From Streptomyces alanosinicus (lineage in GTDB: Bacteria; Actinomycetota; Actinomycetes; Streptomycetales; Streptomycetaceae): a DNA stretch of 64,000 nt. The stretch covers positions 372,001 to 436,000 of the forward strand of contig NZ_BMVG01000004.1 of the NCBI RefSeq assembly GCF_014650595.1, given 5' to 3'. The notes below the pieces were generated by a model. That model worked only from the letters and a program-made list of their open reading frames with translations. It ran no database searches and had not been told where the DNA came from. The position numbers and the translations under genes were made by a program. This document shows, in pieces, positions 45,869-55,864 of this stretch (position 1 is its first letter; each line of letters starts with the position of its first letter).

Positions 45869-47731
45869 CTACATGGCCGACGGATCCTGCGGCCCCCGCC
45901 CCGACAGCACCTCTCCGTACGCCTGCATCAGATCCGGCAGCCGCAGCGTCGCCAGGTCGTCCCGGGACAGTGCGCCCAGAAACGAGGACAGACGCAGATC
46001 CCGGTACGCGCAGCTCTTCTCGTACAGGGTGCGCAGGAAGCGGCCGTTGCCCAGCTCGTCGATCCACCCCTGTTCGACCACGTGCCCGGCGATCGAGCGC
46101 AACTCCTCCAGCGCCTCCTCGTCCCACACGTCCCCGTTCTCCGCCGCCAGCACCTTCCCGATCTCGGTGAGTTCCTGCGGCCGGTAGGAGGGGAAGTCGA
46201 CGCGGGAGGTGAAGCGGGAGGAGAGACCGGGATTGGCGGCGAGCAGCCGGTCCATGCCCTCCGGATAGCCGGCGAGGATCACCACCAGATGGTCCCGGTT
46301 GTCCTCGGCCCGCTTCAGCAGCACCTGCAGGGCCTCGTCGCCGTACGCGTCCCCCTTGCCGTACCCGGAGTTGGACAGAGAGTACGCCTCGTCCACGAAC
46401 AGCACCCCGCCGATCGCGGAGTCGATCAGCTCGTTGGCCTTCACGGCCGTCTGCCCGAGGTACTCGCCGACCAGGTCGGCCCGCTGGGCCTCCACCAGGT
46501 GGTCCCCGCCGAGCAGGCCCAACGCGTAGAAGACGCGGCCCAGGATCCGGGCCACCGTGGTCTTCCCCGTCCCCGACGGCCCCGAGAAGACGAAGTGCCG
46601 CTTCGGCGGCTGCACCGGCAGTCCCTGCCCGGTCCGCAGCCGGGCCATGTTCAACTGCGCGGACAACGCTTTGACCTGGCGTTTCACCGGCTCCAGCCCG
46701 ACCATCCGCTCCAGCTCGGCGAGCGCCTCCTCCAGCAGGGCGGGGTCGGTCGGCCCGGCCGGGACGGGTGACGAGGGGACCCCCGTCTTCACCCGCACCG
46801 CCGGGTCGGTCACCGACGGCAGGGGCCCGGTCGGCAGATCGGGCTCCGGCAGCCGCAGATCACGGCCCTCGGTGCCGAAGAGCGGATCGAAGCCGTCCGG
46901 CCCGTCCATGCTGTCCTGCCCGGCACCGGTCAGGCTGATCGCGGCGAGGTCGGCGCTGTCGTCGTACCCGTCGCCCTCGGCGATCGCCGCCAGCCGGGCG
47001 GAGGTGTCCATGAAGGCGGGGTCGACGCGGTGCACGGCCCGGTACAGGGGGAGCGCCGCCGCCGAGCGGCCGGTCCCCTCGTGCGCCCGCGCCAGCCAGT
47101 AGCGCAGCTCCTTGCGCTGCGGCTGCTCGCTGCGGCAGCGCATCAGCGCCGCCGAGAGCAGCGGCTCGGCCTGGCCGTACATCTCCAGCCGGACTCGGGC
47201 CATGCCGCCGAACAGGCCGGCCTCGATGCCGAGCATGGCGTCGTCGAGCAGCGGTTCGGTGTGCCGTACCAGCTGCTCCCAGTCCTTGACCAGATAGGAG
47301 CGGCAGGCGTGCAGAAAGCGGACCTGAGGGTCGGTGTCGACCGGGGGCAGTCCGGCGAGGGCCCGGTCCAGCTCGGGCACATGCCGGCCGTCCAGCCAGT
47401 GCGAGGCGTGCGCGAGCAGCAGATCACGCGGGCTCTCCAGCACCGGCTGCACCCACCAGCCCAGCCAGTACCAGGAGTTGAGCGTCCGCCGGTGCCGTGC
47501 GCGCTGCTCGCCGAAGCGGTCGCGGTGCCGGAACATCCTCAGCAGCGAGGTCGTCGTGTCCACCCGCAGCGCGTGCAGCCCGAGCCAGCCGTCCGCCATC
47601 GCCGGGTCCATCCGCACCGCGGTGCGGAATTCCTCCTCCGCCTGCGGATAGGCGCCCATCGTGTAGGCGTCGACCCCCCGCAGCCAGGCCAGGTCGGCCG
47701 GGGCCTCGGGGCCCTGCGTGCCGAAGTCCAT
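45869..47731 (-). CDS. EccA/CbxX-like AAA+ ATPase with TPR-like N-terminal region
   Basis: 620 aa. Residues 1-300 are helical TPR-like repeats (LAWLRGVDAYTMGAYPQAEE, RYWLARAHEGTGRSAAALPL). The AAA+ domain follows: ELERMVGLEPVKRQVKALSA, Walker A FSGPSGTGKTTVARILG, Walker B GGVLFVDEAYSLSNSG and the EAQRADLVGEYLGQTAVK pore segment. This is the architecture of EccA, the cytosolic ATPase of type VII secretion, but no other esx or ecc gene is near. A role outside secretion is possible. Confidence 0.88.
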   Translation of the reverse strand: MDFGTQGPEAPADLAWLRGVDAYTMGAYPQAEEEFRTAVRMDPAMADGWLGLHALRVDTTTSLLRMFRHRDRFGEQRARHRRTLNSWYWLGWWVQPVLESPRDLLLAHASHWLDGRHVPELDRALAGLPPVDTDPQVRFLHACRSYLVKDWEQLVRHTEPLLDDAMLGIEAGLFGGMARVRLEMYGQAEPLLSAALMRCRSEQPQRKELRYWLARAHEGTGRSAAALPLYRAVHRVDPAFMDTSARLAAIAEGDGYDDSADLAAISLTGAGQDSMDGPDGFDPLFGTEGRDLRLPEPDLPTGPLPSVTDPAVRVKTGVPSSPVPAGPTDPALLEEALAELERMVGLEPVKRQVKALSAQLNMARLRTGQGLPVQPPKRHFVFSGPSGTGKTTVARILGRVFYALGLLGGDHLVEAQRADLVGEYLGQTAVKANELIDSAIGGVLFVDEAYSLSNSGYGKGDAYGDEALQVLLKRAEDNRDHLVVILAGYPEGMDRLLAANPGLSSRFTSRVDFPSYRPQELTEIGKVLAAENGDVWDEEALEELRSIAGHVVEQGWIDELGNGRFLRTLYEKSCAYRDLRLSSFLGALSRDDLATLRLPDLMQAYGEVLSGRGPQDPSAM

Positions 47732-48007
47732 CCCGTCCCCCCACAGACCGTGCCCCCGTGGTTCACCACCGGGCGATCGCCCGACGGCCGCCGCCCTCGA
47801 ACCGCCGTGCCGCGGACCGGAGTTACAGGTGCGCGAGGCAGCCTCGAAGGTCGCACCGATGGCATCGTACCCGCGTGACGACCGCGCGCCGAAGGGTGCC
47901 GCACAGGCCGTTTGACGAGGTGGGAGCAGACGGGGCGCACAGGGCTTCGTGACCCAGGGTGAGCGGATCGGTGCGCGGGGGGCCGGGAAATGCGACCAAG
48001 GGCAGAA

Positions 48008-48045
48008 CGAAGCCCCCGATCACGGGGGAACAACCGGGGGCTTCG
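48008..48045 (-). terminator. Strong hairpin terminator downstream of the kinase gene
   Basis: CGAAGCCCCCG (48008-48018) is perfectly inverted at 48035-48045 (CGGGGGCTTCG), 16-nt loop. It lies in the 428-bp gap 47732-48159, in which I see no gene. It probably ends the minus-strand kinase transcript. Confidence 0.75.
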
Positions 48046-48159
48046 CGTCTGCGGGCGGCGTCGAATCACCGCACATTGAGAACGTAAGACCTGTACGGCC
48101 CCCGGGTCAAGCGCAGTTGAGCCACTGGAAGAAGTTCCCCCACGAGGGTCTTCACAACT

Positions 48160-48804
48160 TCACCACAACGCGGATGGCTCGTCACTCTGGGTCATAATTT
48201 GGTCCGGTCCAGGGGGTGACCCGGGCCCCGGCAGCACCTCGTACCCCGTCCGTGTCTGCAACACCAGGAGATCGGCATGGGGGCGCGAGGGGTCCGAGGC
48301 GAAGTGCGCGCGCTCCGCGGCGACCCACCCGTCCCAGAACTCCCGCTGTTCCGCCCCGTCCCGCAGCCTGCCGCGCGTCCAGGACTCCTCCCGGGGCAGC
48401 TCCATCCACAGCAGCAGGGCCAGATGCGGGCGCAGCGCCCGGCGGCCGGCGCCGACGCCCTCGACGAGGACCACGGGTGCGGCCGGCAGCGGGCGCGGGG
48501 CGCCGAACGTACGGGCGCGCCAGTCGTAGGGCGTGTAGTGCGCGCTCTCGCCGCGGGCGAGCGGGCGGATCACCTGGGCGGTGAACCGGTCGGTCCACGC
48601 GAAGAGCCGCGCGTGGCTGGCGATGTCGTCGAGGTGCAGCACCGGGGCCCCGCCGAGAGCCTCGGACAGCTGTCCGGCGAAGGTGGACTTCCCCGAACCG
48701 GCGTGCCCGTCGACACCGATCAGCCGGACCGGTCCGAGGGAGGGGGGAAGCCCGCGCAGCCGGGCGGCGAGATCGCGAATGGTGGTTCCCGGGTGTGGGT
48801 CGAT
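48160..48804 (-). CDS. Uridine kinase-like P-loop protein without a canonical start codon
   Basis: About 214 aa if it begins at the ATC codon at 48804. The Walker A loop IGVDGHAGSGKSTFAGQLSE lies upstream of the first canonical in-frame start (GTG 48642), so that start would give a dead protein. Between the Walker A loop and the upstream stop (TGA near 48882) there is no ATG, GTG or TTG. The catalytic part (VLHLDDIASHARLFAWTDRF, HYTPYDWRARTFG, VVLVEGVGAGRRALRP) is otherwise intact. ATC 48804 (IDPHPGTTIRDL) or ATT 48780 are candidates; GGAAAA lies 9 nt before the ATC. Confidence 0.7.
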   Translation of the reverse strand: MDPHPGTTIRDLAARLRGLPPSLGPVRLIGVDGHAGSGKSTFAGQLSEALGGAPVLHLDDIASHARLFAWTDRFTAQVIRPLARGESAHYTPYDWRARTFGAPRPLPAAPVVLVEGVGAGRRALRPHLALLLWMELPREESWTRGRLRDGAEQREFWDGWVAAERAHFASDPSRPHADLLVLQTRTGYEVLPGPGSPPGPDQIMTQSDEPSALW

Positions 48805-49054
48805 GCGGGTGGTTTTCCGGAAACAGTGTAGTAGCGGCCCATAGGGGCAGGGCCGGCGAGGCCACCGGACCGGAGAACGTCACATTTTGAATCATCGGCT
48901 GGCGGCCAGTCAGTGGCAGCCGGTCAGCGGCAGGCATAAACATTCGTGAATCCCCTGACCGATATGTCGAATTCGGCGTTCCGGGGGTGCCCGCCGCTGA
49001 GTATGGTGCCTCCAGCGCAACCGCTATGCGTCGTACGGGGACTGGCAGGGGGAC

Positions 49055-50011
49055 ATGGCCGCGGAGTTATTCGAAGGGCACTATGTGTGGCACCCGGCGG
49101 CCGACGACCGTGTCCTGGCGAGCGTATGCGTCGATGTGCGGGCCGGCCGATATCGATACGCCTGCGAGGCGCTTGAGGAGACTCGTTCCGACTTCGCCCT
49201 GCGCGCCCATCGCTCGCTGGTCCTCGCCTCGGAGGCGGCCGGCACCGATCTCGTCGAACGCTGGCTCGACGAGGAGCCGACCCCCGAGGCGGCACTGATG
49301 TGGGCCCGGGTCGCGGTGCAGCGCGCGCTGCGGGCCGCCGACGCGCGCGACGGCCGGGCCGAGGCGCTGGAGCGGATAGCGCTGACGGCCTGCGACCGGG
49401 CCGCCGCCGCGACCCCCGAGGACCCCACGCCCTGGGTCGCCAAGCTGGCCATGGCCCGGCTGCACCGGCTGCGCGACCCGGCCCCGCAGGGCCTGCTCAC
49501 CGCCCCGCCCGGACCCTGGCGGCTGTTCTCGCACATCCTGTCGCTCGACCCATGGCATCGCGAGGGCCACCACCGCTTCCTGTCGTGCTTCTTCACCCGG
49601 TACGGCGGCTCGGTCAACGCGGCCTGGGACGTGGCCGCCTTCCTCAGCCAGCGGGCGCCCGCCGACTCCGCCCTGCGGCTGCTGCCCCTGGTGGCCCTGG
49701 TGGAGAGCTACAACCCCACCCAGCTGCTCGCCGACCGTGTCTGGGAGCAGCCGCAGTGGCGCTCCACCGCGCTGGCGATCTACCAGAACTGGCTGCCCGC
49801 GGCGGCCGGTTACCGCTTCACCCCGGTGCTCGACCTGGCCTACCTCGCACACGCGCTGGTCATGGCCGAGCGCGAGTTCGAGGCCCGGGCGGTCTTCACG
49901 GCGATGGGCCCGTACGCCTCGCGCATGCCCTGGAGCGCCTTCGGTGACCCCGCCGAGCAGCTCTCCCGCGCCCGGCGCGCCTGCGGGCTGCCCGTCCCGG
50001 GAGCCGCCTGA
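49055..50011 (+). CDS. Conserved helical protein of unknown function, with a TTA codon
   Basis: 318 aa, helix-rich and TPR-like (ALMWARVAVQRALRAADARD, AWDVAAFLSQRAPADSALRL, LAYLAHALVMAEREFEARAV). I do not recognise a named family. Codon 5 is TTA (49067-49069), the bldA leucine codon, if translation starts at ATG 49055. GTG 49085, with AAGGG six nt before it, would avoid the TTA. It lies 60 bp before an APC permease and may share its transcript. Confidence 0.8.
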   Translation: MAAELFEGHYVWHPAADDRVLASVCVDVRAGRYRYACEALEETRSDFALRAHRSLVLASEAAGTDLVERWLDEEPTPEAALMWARVAVQRALRAADARDGRAEALERIALTACDRAAAATPEDPTPWVAKLAMARLHRLRDPAPQGLLTAPPGPWRLFSHILSLDPWHREGHHRFLSCFFTRYGGSVNAAWDVAAFLSQRAPADSALRLLPLVALVESYNPTQLLADRVWEQPQWRSTALAIYQNWLPAAAGYRFTPVLDLAYLAHALVMAEREFEARAVFTAMGPYASRMPWSAFGDPAEQLSRARRACGLPVPGAA

Positions 50012-50071
50012 TCCCCACCCGTTCCGTCCGCCCCGCACCTGCTCCGTCCCCCACCGAGAGAAAGGCGAACA

Positions 50072-51580
50072 GTGTCGGTACGCGAAGACGCGGTCGTGCT
50101 CGACGACGACGCGATCCTGCACGCGATGGGATATCCCCGGAAACTCACCCGGCGTTTCCAGGCGTTCGACAATTTTGCGATCTCCTTCACCATCATCAAT
50201 ATCCTCTCGGGTATTTTCTCCTCCTTCGGATTCGGTATGGGTGCGGGCGGTCCCCGCATTCTTGTGTTCGGCTGGATCGGTGTCTCCCTCATGGTGCTGC
50301 TCATCGGCGCGGCCATGGCGGAGGTCGCCTCGGCCTATCCGACGAGCGGTGCCCTGTATTTCTCCGCCGGTAAACTCGCGAAGCGGCACAAGGGTGCTTG
50401 GTCCTGGTTCACGGGCTGGCTGAACTTCGTCGGCCAGATCGGCGGCACCGCCGCCACCGGTTATGCGGCCGCCACCTTCATCCAGGCCTTCATGCATCTG
50501 CAGTGGCCCTCCTACCAGCCGACCACGCATCAGACGGTCCTGATCACCGCCCTGATCATCGTCGTGCAGGGCCTCGCCAACACCTACACCGTCCAGCTCG
50601 TCGCCCTCCTGAACCGTATTTCCGTGTGGTGGCTGCTGATCGGACTCGTGGTGATCGTGGGCGCACTCATAGTGATGCCCGATCATCATCAGCCGGCGTC
50701 GTTCGTGACCCATTTCGAGAACAACACCGGCTTCACGAACGGGCTTTACGGCGGCATGCTCGGCCTGCTCGTCACGAGCTGGACGTTCACCGGGTTCGAC
50801 GGCAGCTTCCACATGTCGGAGGAAACGGTCCACGCGACGGTCAACGCACCCAAGGGGATCACCCGCGCCATCGGCTATTCGGCGATCACCGGACTGATCC
50901 TGATGCTGGCACTGGTCTATAGCATTGGCGACTACGCCAAGGTCGCCGGTTCGGACGCGCCGCCGGTACAGATTCTCATCGACGGCCTCGGGCTCGGCGC
51001 CGCCAAGGTCATGCTTCTCATCGTCATCGGTGCGATGCTCTTCTGCGGTCTCGCCAACCTCACCAGCAACACCCGGCAGATCTTCGCCTTCTCCCGCGAC
51101 GGCGCCATGCCCGGCTCCCGCTGGTGGCACTCGGTCTCGCCGCGCACCCGTACGCCCGTGAAGGCCGTGTGGCTCGCGGTGATCTGCTCCCTCGCCCTGG
51201 TCGTGCCGGGATGGTGGTCCCACACCGCGTTCACCGCGATCGTCAGTGTCAACGTGGTCGGCCTCTTCCTCGCCTACGCCGTGCCGATCTTCCTGCGGCT
51301 GCGGCTGGGCGACGGGTTCCAGCCCGGGCCCTGGCATCTGGGGCGCTGGGGGCGGCCGGTCGGCTGGCTCGCGGTCATCTGGATCGTCCTCAGCAGCGTC
51401 CTGTTCATGCTGCCGCAGGCCTCGCCGATCACCGTCGACTCCTTCAACTACGCGCCGATCGCGCTGGCGGCCGTGTTGGTGGTGGCCACCGTGTGGTGGT
51501 TCGCCACGGCACGCCGCCGCTTCCAGGGGCCGGTCAGCTACGGGCGCCCCGACGAGGTCGCCGCGATGGATCTCGTCTGA
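50072..51580 (+). CDS. APC-family amino acid/polyamine permease
   Basis: 502 aa with 12 hydrophobic helices. FQAFDNFAISFTIINILSGI is the first-helix motif of the GABA/choline-type APC branch, and TSWTFTGFDGSFHMSEETVH is the helix 6 region. The 5' half has unusually many AT-ending codons for this window (ATT, TTT, TAT, GGT). It may take up GABA, choline or another amine. GTG start; AGAAAGG upstream. Confidence 0.88.
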   Translation: MSVREDAVVLDDDAILHAMGYPRKLTRRFQAFDNFAISFTIINILSGIFSSFGFGMGAGGPRILVFGWIGVSLMVLLIGAAMAEVASAYPTSGALYFSAGKLAKRHKGAWSWFTGWLNFVGQIGGTAATGYAAATFIQAFMHLQWPSYQPTTHQTVLITALIIVVQGLANTYTVQLVALLNRISVWWLLIGLVVIVGALIVMPDHHQPASFVTHFENNTGFTNGLYGGMLGLLVTSWTFTGFDGSFHMSEETVHATVNAPKGITRAIGYSAITGLILMLALVYSIGDYAKVAGSDAPPVQILIDGLGLGAAKVMLLIVIGAMLFCGLANLTSNTRQIFAFSRDGAMPGSRWWHSVSPRTRTPVKAVWLAVICSLALVVPGWWSHTAFTAIVSVNVVGLFLAYAVPIFLRLRLGDGFQPGPWHLGRWGRPVGWLAVIWIVLSSVLFMLPQASPITVDSFNYAPIALAAVLVVATVWWFATARRRFQGPVSYGRPDEVAAMDLV

Positions 51581-51650
51581 GCGAGGCCCTCTCCGAGCGA
51601 GGCTCCTCTGAGTGGGGTCTCTCCGAGTGAGGCTCCGCTGAGCGAGACCC
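51578..51650. repeat. About 31-bp degenerate tandem repeat after the permease
   Basis: CTGAGCGAGGCCCTCTCCGA-type units begin at the permease stop: two full copies of about 31 bp and a partial third, differing at few positions. Confidence 0.65.
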
Positions 51651-51657
51651 GCCTCAT

Positions 51658-51694
51658 GGCCCCGGCCCACGTCACTCACGTACGGGCCGGGGCC
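51658..51694 (+). terminator. Strong hairpin terminator after the permease
   Basis: GGCCCCGGCCC (51658-51668) pairs perfectly with GGGCCGGGGCC (51684-51694); loop 15 nt. Confidence 0.8.
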
Positions 51695-51847
51695 GCCGGC
51701 TGCGTACGTCCTTCCAGTGGCCGAGACCAATATTCATCGCGCGGCATGCGTCGAAGAGCTGGCAGGGCCATGCCGCCTGTTCCATAGTTGGCGCAAAACC
51801 GGGCAGCAGCTCGGCCCCGACCCGGACACCTGGGGGTATTCGCGCCC

Positions 51848-53218
51848 ATGAGCAGAGCCCAGCAGCCGTCCCGCAGAACCGTCCTCGCCGTCGCCGTCGC
51901 CGCGGCGGTGGCCCAGGGAGCGGCCCCCGCCGCCGCCACCGTGCAGCGGCCCGCCACCGATGCCGACGATCCTGCCTCCGCGCAGGCCCGCCCGATCGAC
52001 TACCACGCCTGGACCACACAGCATGACTGGCGCCTCGGCGCGGCCCAGGGCGTCCGGGTCGTCTCCGGCTCCCGGCCCGGTGTGGTGATCGGCGTCCCCG
52101 CCGGCCGCAGCGACTACACCGACCCGCACACGGGCACCACCGCCACCTGGGAGTACGCCACCTGGACGGCCCCGGTGCACCGGCTCACCGTGCCCGCCAC
52201 CGAGGTCGTCGCCTCCTGGAACGCGCACACCCCGCAGGGCACCTGGCTCCAGGTCGAACTGCGGGGCACGTACTCCGACGGCACCGACACCCCCTGGTAC
52301 GTGATGGGCCGCTGGGCCGCCGGTGACCAGGACATCAAGCGGACCTCGGTGGACGGCCAGGGCGACGGAAGGAGCGGTGTCTCGACCGACACGTTCGCCA
52401 TCGCCGACGCGAGCACGGGGCTGCGTCTGACGTCGTACCGGCTGCGCCTCACCCTGTACCGCAGGCCAGGCACCCGTCTGACGCCCACCGTGTGGCGGGT
52501 CGGCGCCATGGGCTCCGCCGTCCCCGACCGGTTCACCGTGCCGGCCTCCACCCCCGGCCTCGCCCAGGAGCTGTCCGTCCCGCGCTACTCGCAGGAGATC
52601 CACAAGGGCCAGTACCCGCAGTACGACAACGGCGGCGAGGCCTGGTGCAGCCCCACCTCCTCGCAGATGATCGTCGAGTACTGGGGCGGCCGGCTCACCC
52701 CCGGGCAGCTCTCCTGGGTCGACCCCTCCTACGCCGACCCGCAGGTCGACAACGCGGCCCGCTTCACCTACGACTACCAGTACGAGGGCTGCGGCAACTG
52801 GCCGTTCAACGCGGCCTACGCGGCCACGTTCGAGGGGATCCAGGCCGTGGTCACCCGGCTGGCCTCGCTCACCGACCTGGAGACGCTGATCGCGGCCGGC
52901 ATCCCCGCCATAACGTCCCAGTCCTTCCTGAAGACGGAGCTGACCGGCGCCGGATACGGCACCGCCGGCCACCTGATGACCGTGATCGGCTTCACGGCGG
53001 ACGGCGATGTGATCGCCAATGACCCGGCCTCGGCGAGCGACGACGCGGTGCGGCGGGTCTATCTGCGCCGGGAGTTCGAGAACATCTGGCTCAGGACCAA
53101 GCGGTACAACGCCTCCGGCAAGGTCGTCTCCGGCTCCGGGGGAGTCTGCTATCTCTACTTTCCCGCCCGTCCGAGCCCGCGCCAGCGCAAGGCGCTCGCG
53201 GCGGTGGGGGTGCGCTGA
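51848..53218 (+). CDS. Exported C39-like cysteine peptidase family protein
   Basis: 456 aa. The N-terminus SRAQQPSRRTVLAVAVAAAV has a twin-arginine-like SRRTV motif, so Tat export is possible. A beta-rich domain fills residues 50-240. The papain-fold catalytic region follows: NGGEAWCSPTSSQMIVEYWG (Cys), GHLMTVIGFTADGDVIANDP (His and Asp). It likely cuts an extracellular peptide or acts in the wall. ATG 51848 was chosen on the signal peptide. Confidence 0.88.
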   Translation: MSRAQQPSRRTVLAVAVAAAVAQGAAPAAATVQRPATDADDPASAQARPIDYHAWTTQHDWRLGAAQGVRVVSGSRPGVVIGVPAGRSDYTDPHTGTTATWEYATWTAPVHRLTVPATEVVASWNAHTPQGTWLQVELRGTYSDGTDTPWYVMGRWAAGDQDIKRTSVDGQGDGRSGVSTDTFAIADASTGLRLTSYRLRLTLYRRPGTRLTPTVWRVGAMGSAVPDRFTVPASTPGLAQELSVPRYSQEIHKGQYPQYDNGGEAWCSPTSSQMIVEYWGGRLTPGQLSWVDPSYADPQVDNAARFTYDYQYEGCGNWPFNAAYAATFEGIQAVVTRLASLTDLETLIAAGIPAITSQSFLKTELTGAGYGTAGHLMTVIGFTADGDVIANDPASASDDAVRRVYLRREFENIWLRTKRYNASGKVVSGSGGVCYLYFPARPSPRQRKALAAVGVR

Positions 53219-53329
53219 CCGCGCCGGCCGTGTGAGCAAGCTCATCGCCGCAAAAGGCGCCGCGGGTGGCAAGGTGGACAAACGGGTGAGGGAACCCGCT
53301 CTGTACGTCCGACCTCTGTGAGTAGCACC

Positions 53330-53470
53330 ATGACCGCACACCCGGCCACCGCCACCCGCGTCCGCACCGGCGGCCCTCAGGAAGACGGCCCGAAGATCCT
53401 TGAGCACGTCATGGGCTGGGTCCTCGTGGCGGTCGTCGCGATGCTCGTGACCCAGCTCGGTCTGCTCTGA
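53330..53470 (+). CDS. SCO1431-family 46-residue membrane protein
   Basis: 46 aa. The N-terminus is polar (MTAHPATATRVRTGGPQEDG) and a single C-terminal helix spans the membrane (VMGWVLVAVVAMLVTQLGLL). NCBI uses the family name SCO1431 for such proteins (recalled). Function unknown. GTG 53318 is an in-frame alternative start. Confidence 0.75.
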   Translation: MTAHPATATRVRTGGPQEDGPKILEHVMGWVLVAVVAMLVTQLGLL

Positions 53471-53551
53471 CGCGATCCGCTCACGTGTACGGCATGTTCT
53501 GACATACTGCGGAGGTCCCGCCGACCGCCTGGAACAGGGTCGAAATTGAAT

Positions 53552-54205
53552 ATGCCGCAGCAGCGTGCCGCCGTCCGTCCCCGGATGCGCGGCACCGAGC
53601 GCTCGATGGCACGTCGCGCCGAACTCATCGCCATCGGGCGGAAGTTGTTCGCCGACACGTCCTATGACGCGCTGTCCATGGACGACATCGCCCGCCAGGC
53701 GCATGTCGCCAAGGGGCTGATCTACTACTACTTCCAGTCCAAGCGCGGCTATTACCTGGCGATCGTCCAGGACTCCGTCGCCGACCTGGTCGCCTTCGCC
53801 GCGAGCGGTCTCGCGATGCCCGCCGTGGACCGCGTCCACCGCACCATCGACGGCTATCTACGCTACGCCGAGCACCACCAGGCCGCCTACCGCACCATCG
53901 TCAGCGGCGGCGTCGGCTTCGACACCGAGGTGCACGCGATCCGGGACGGGGTGCGCGAGTCGATCATCGCCACCATCGCCGAAGGGGCCTACGGCCGAAG
54001 CGACATCGCCCCGCTGGCCCGGATGAGCCTGCTCTCCTGGGTGTGCGGCGTCGAGGGCGCGACCCTGGACTGGATCGACCGCCCCGAGCTGTCCCGCGAC
54101 GCGATGCGCGAGCTGCTGGTGAAGACGCTCGGCGGAGTCCTGCGCACCGTCGAGGAACTGGACCCGGCCTACCCGGCGCCCCGGCCGGCCCGCCGCGACA
54201 CCTGA
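53552..54205 (+). CDS. TetR-family transcriptional regulator
   Basis: About 217 aa. The helix-turn-helix MDDIARQAHVAKGLIYYYFQ SKRGYYLAIV is canonical. A ligand domain follows (VDRVHRTIDGYLRYAEHHQA, LLSWVCGVEGATLDWIDRPE). It likely represses a lipid- or acyl-related gene; the thioesterase and acyl-CoA dehydrogenase promoters carry a shared TetR-like box, but a link is speculative. ATG 53552 was chosen over TTG 53546. Confidence 0.92.
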   Translation: MPQQRAAVRPRMRGTERSMARRAELIAIGRKLFADTSYDALSMDDIARQAHVAKGLIYYYFQSKRGYYLAIVQDSVADLVAFAASGLAMPAVDRVHRTIDGYLRYAEHHQAAYRTIVSGGVGFDTEVHAIRDGVRESIIATIAEGAYGRSDIAPLARMSLLSWVCGVEGATLDWIDRPELSRDAMRELLVKTLGGVLRTVEELDPAYPAPRPARRDT

Positions 54206-54212
54206 CACACAA

Positions 54213-54242
54213 GGGAGCGGAGGCTCGTGGTCCTCCGCTCCC
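54213..54242. terminator. Bidirectional hairpin between TetR and chitinase genes
   Basis: GGGAGCGGAGG (54213-54223) is perfectly inverted at 54232-54242 (CCTCCGCTCCC), 8-nt loop, between converging genes. Confidence 0.85.
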
Positions 54243-54260
54243 AGGTCCCCCGGCGGGGCT

Positions 54261-55499
<1,239 letters not shown>

Positions 55500-55577
55500 C
55501 GGGTGTCTCCTCGTGGGGGGAGGGGAACGCGCGCCGATTGGCATGAACGCGGTAAAGCGTGGGTCATGCACAGTAGG

Positions 55578-55612
55578 AGGACTAGACCACTGCGTCAATG
55601 GTTCGGACCAAT
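55578..55612 (-). promoter_or_regulatory. Chitinase promoter with paired DasR (dre) boxes
   Basis: Boxes AGGACTAGACCACT (55578-55591) and TGGTTCGGACCAAT (55599-55612) match the TGGTCTAGACCA dre pattern. Read on the minus strand, TTGACG lies between them and TACTGT follows at 17 bp as -10. This is the classic Streptomyces chitinase promoter layout. Confidence 0.8.
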
Positions 55613-55682
55613 CTCGGCAGCGGAACGGCGGGAGAACCCGGGCGATTTCGAGGCCCGGCAGGTTCCGGCTGGATTCTTGAAG

Positions 55683-55697
55683 TAAGCGGTCGTTAAC
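55683..55697 (+). promoter_or_regulatory. TetR-like box before the acyl-CoA dehydrogenase
   Basis: TAAGCGGTCGTTAAC is a near-palindrome of the AGCGGTCGCT kind and resembles the box at 33422. The 365-bp gap 55500-55864 otherwise holds only the chitinase promoter. Confidence 0.35.
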
Positions 55698-55864
55698 TGG
55701 TGACTGGAGGTCGCTGATCGGGCATACTCACAGCGCACAGCCGCTGGTCAGCCGCTTCCGAGACCCGGGAGCGGGCGCCTTCGGCCACATGGAACGACCA
55801 GGCGGAGCCGCCCCCACCCGACGGGCCAGACCGCCGGTGTTCGAACAGGGAGGAGACCGACGCC

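Noticed and set aside
48160..48642. Kinase start at GTG 48642
   Set aside because: It would remove the intact Walker A loop just upstream in the same frame.
48182..48943. Minus-strand 253-codon frame over the kinase
   Set aside because: It is an out-of-frame shadow; the other frame has the kinase motifs.
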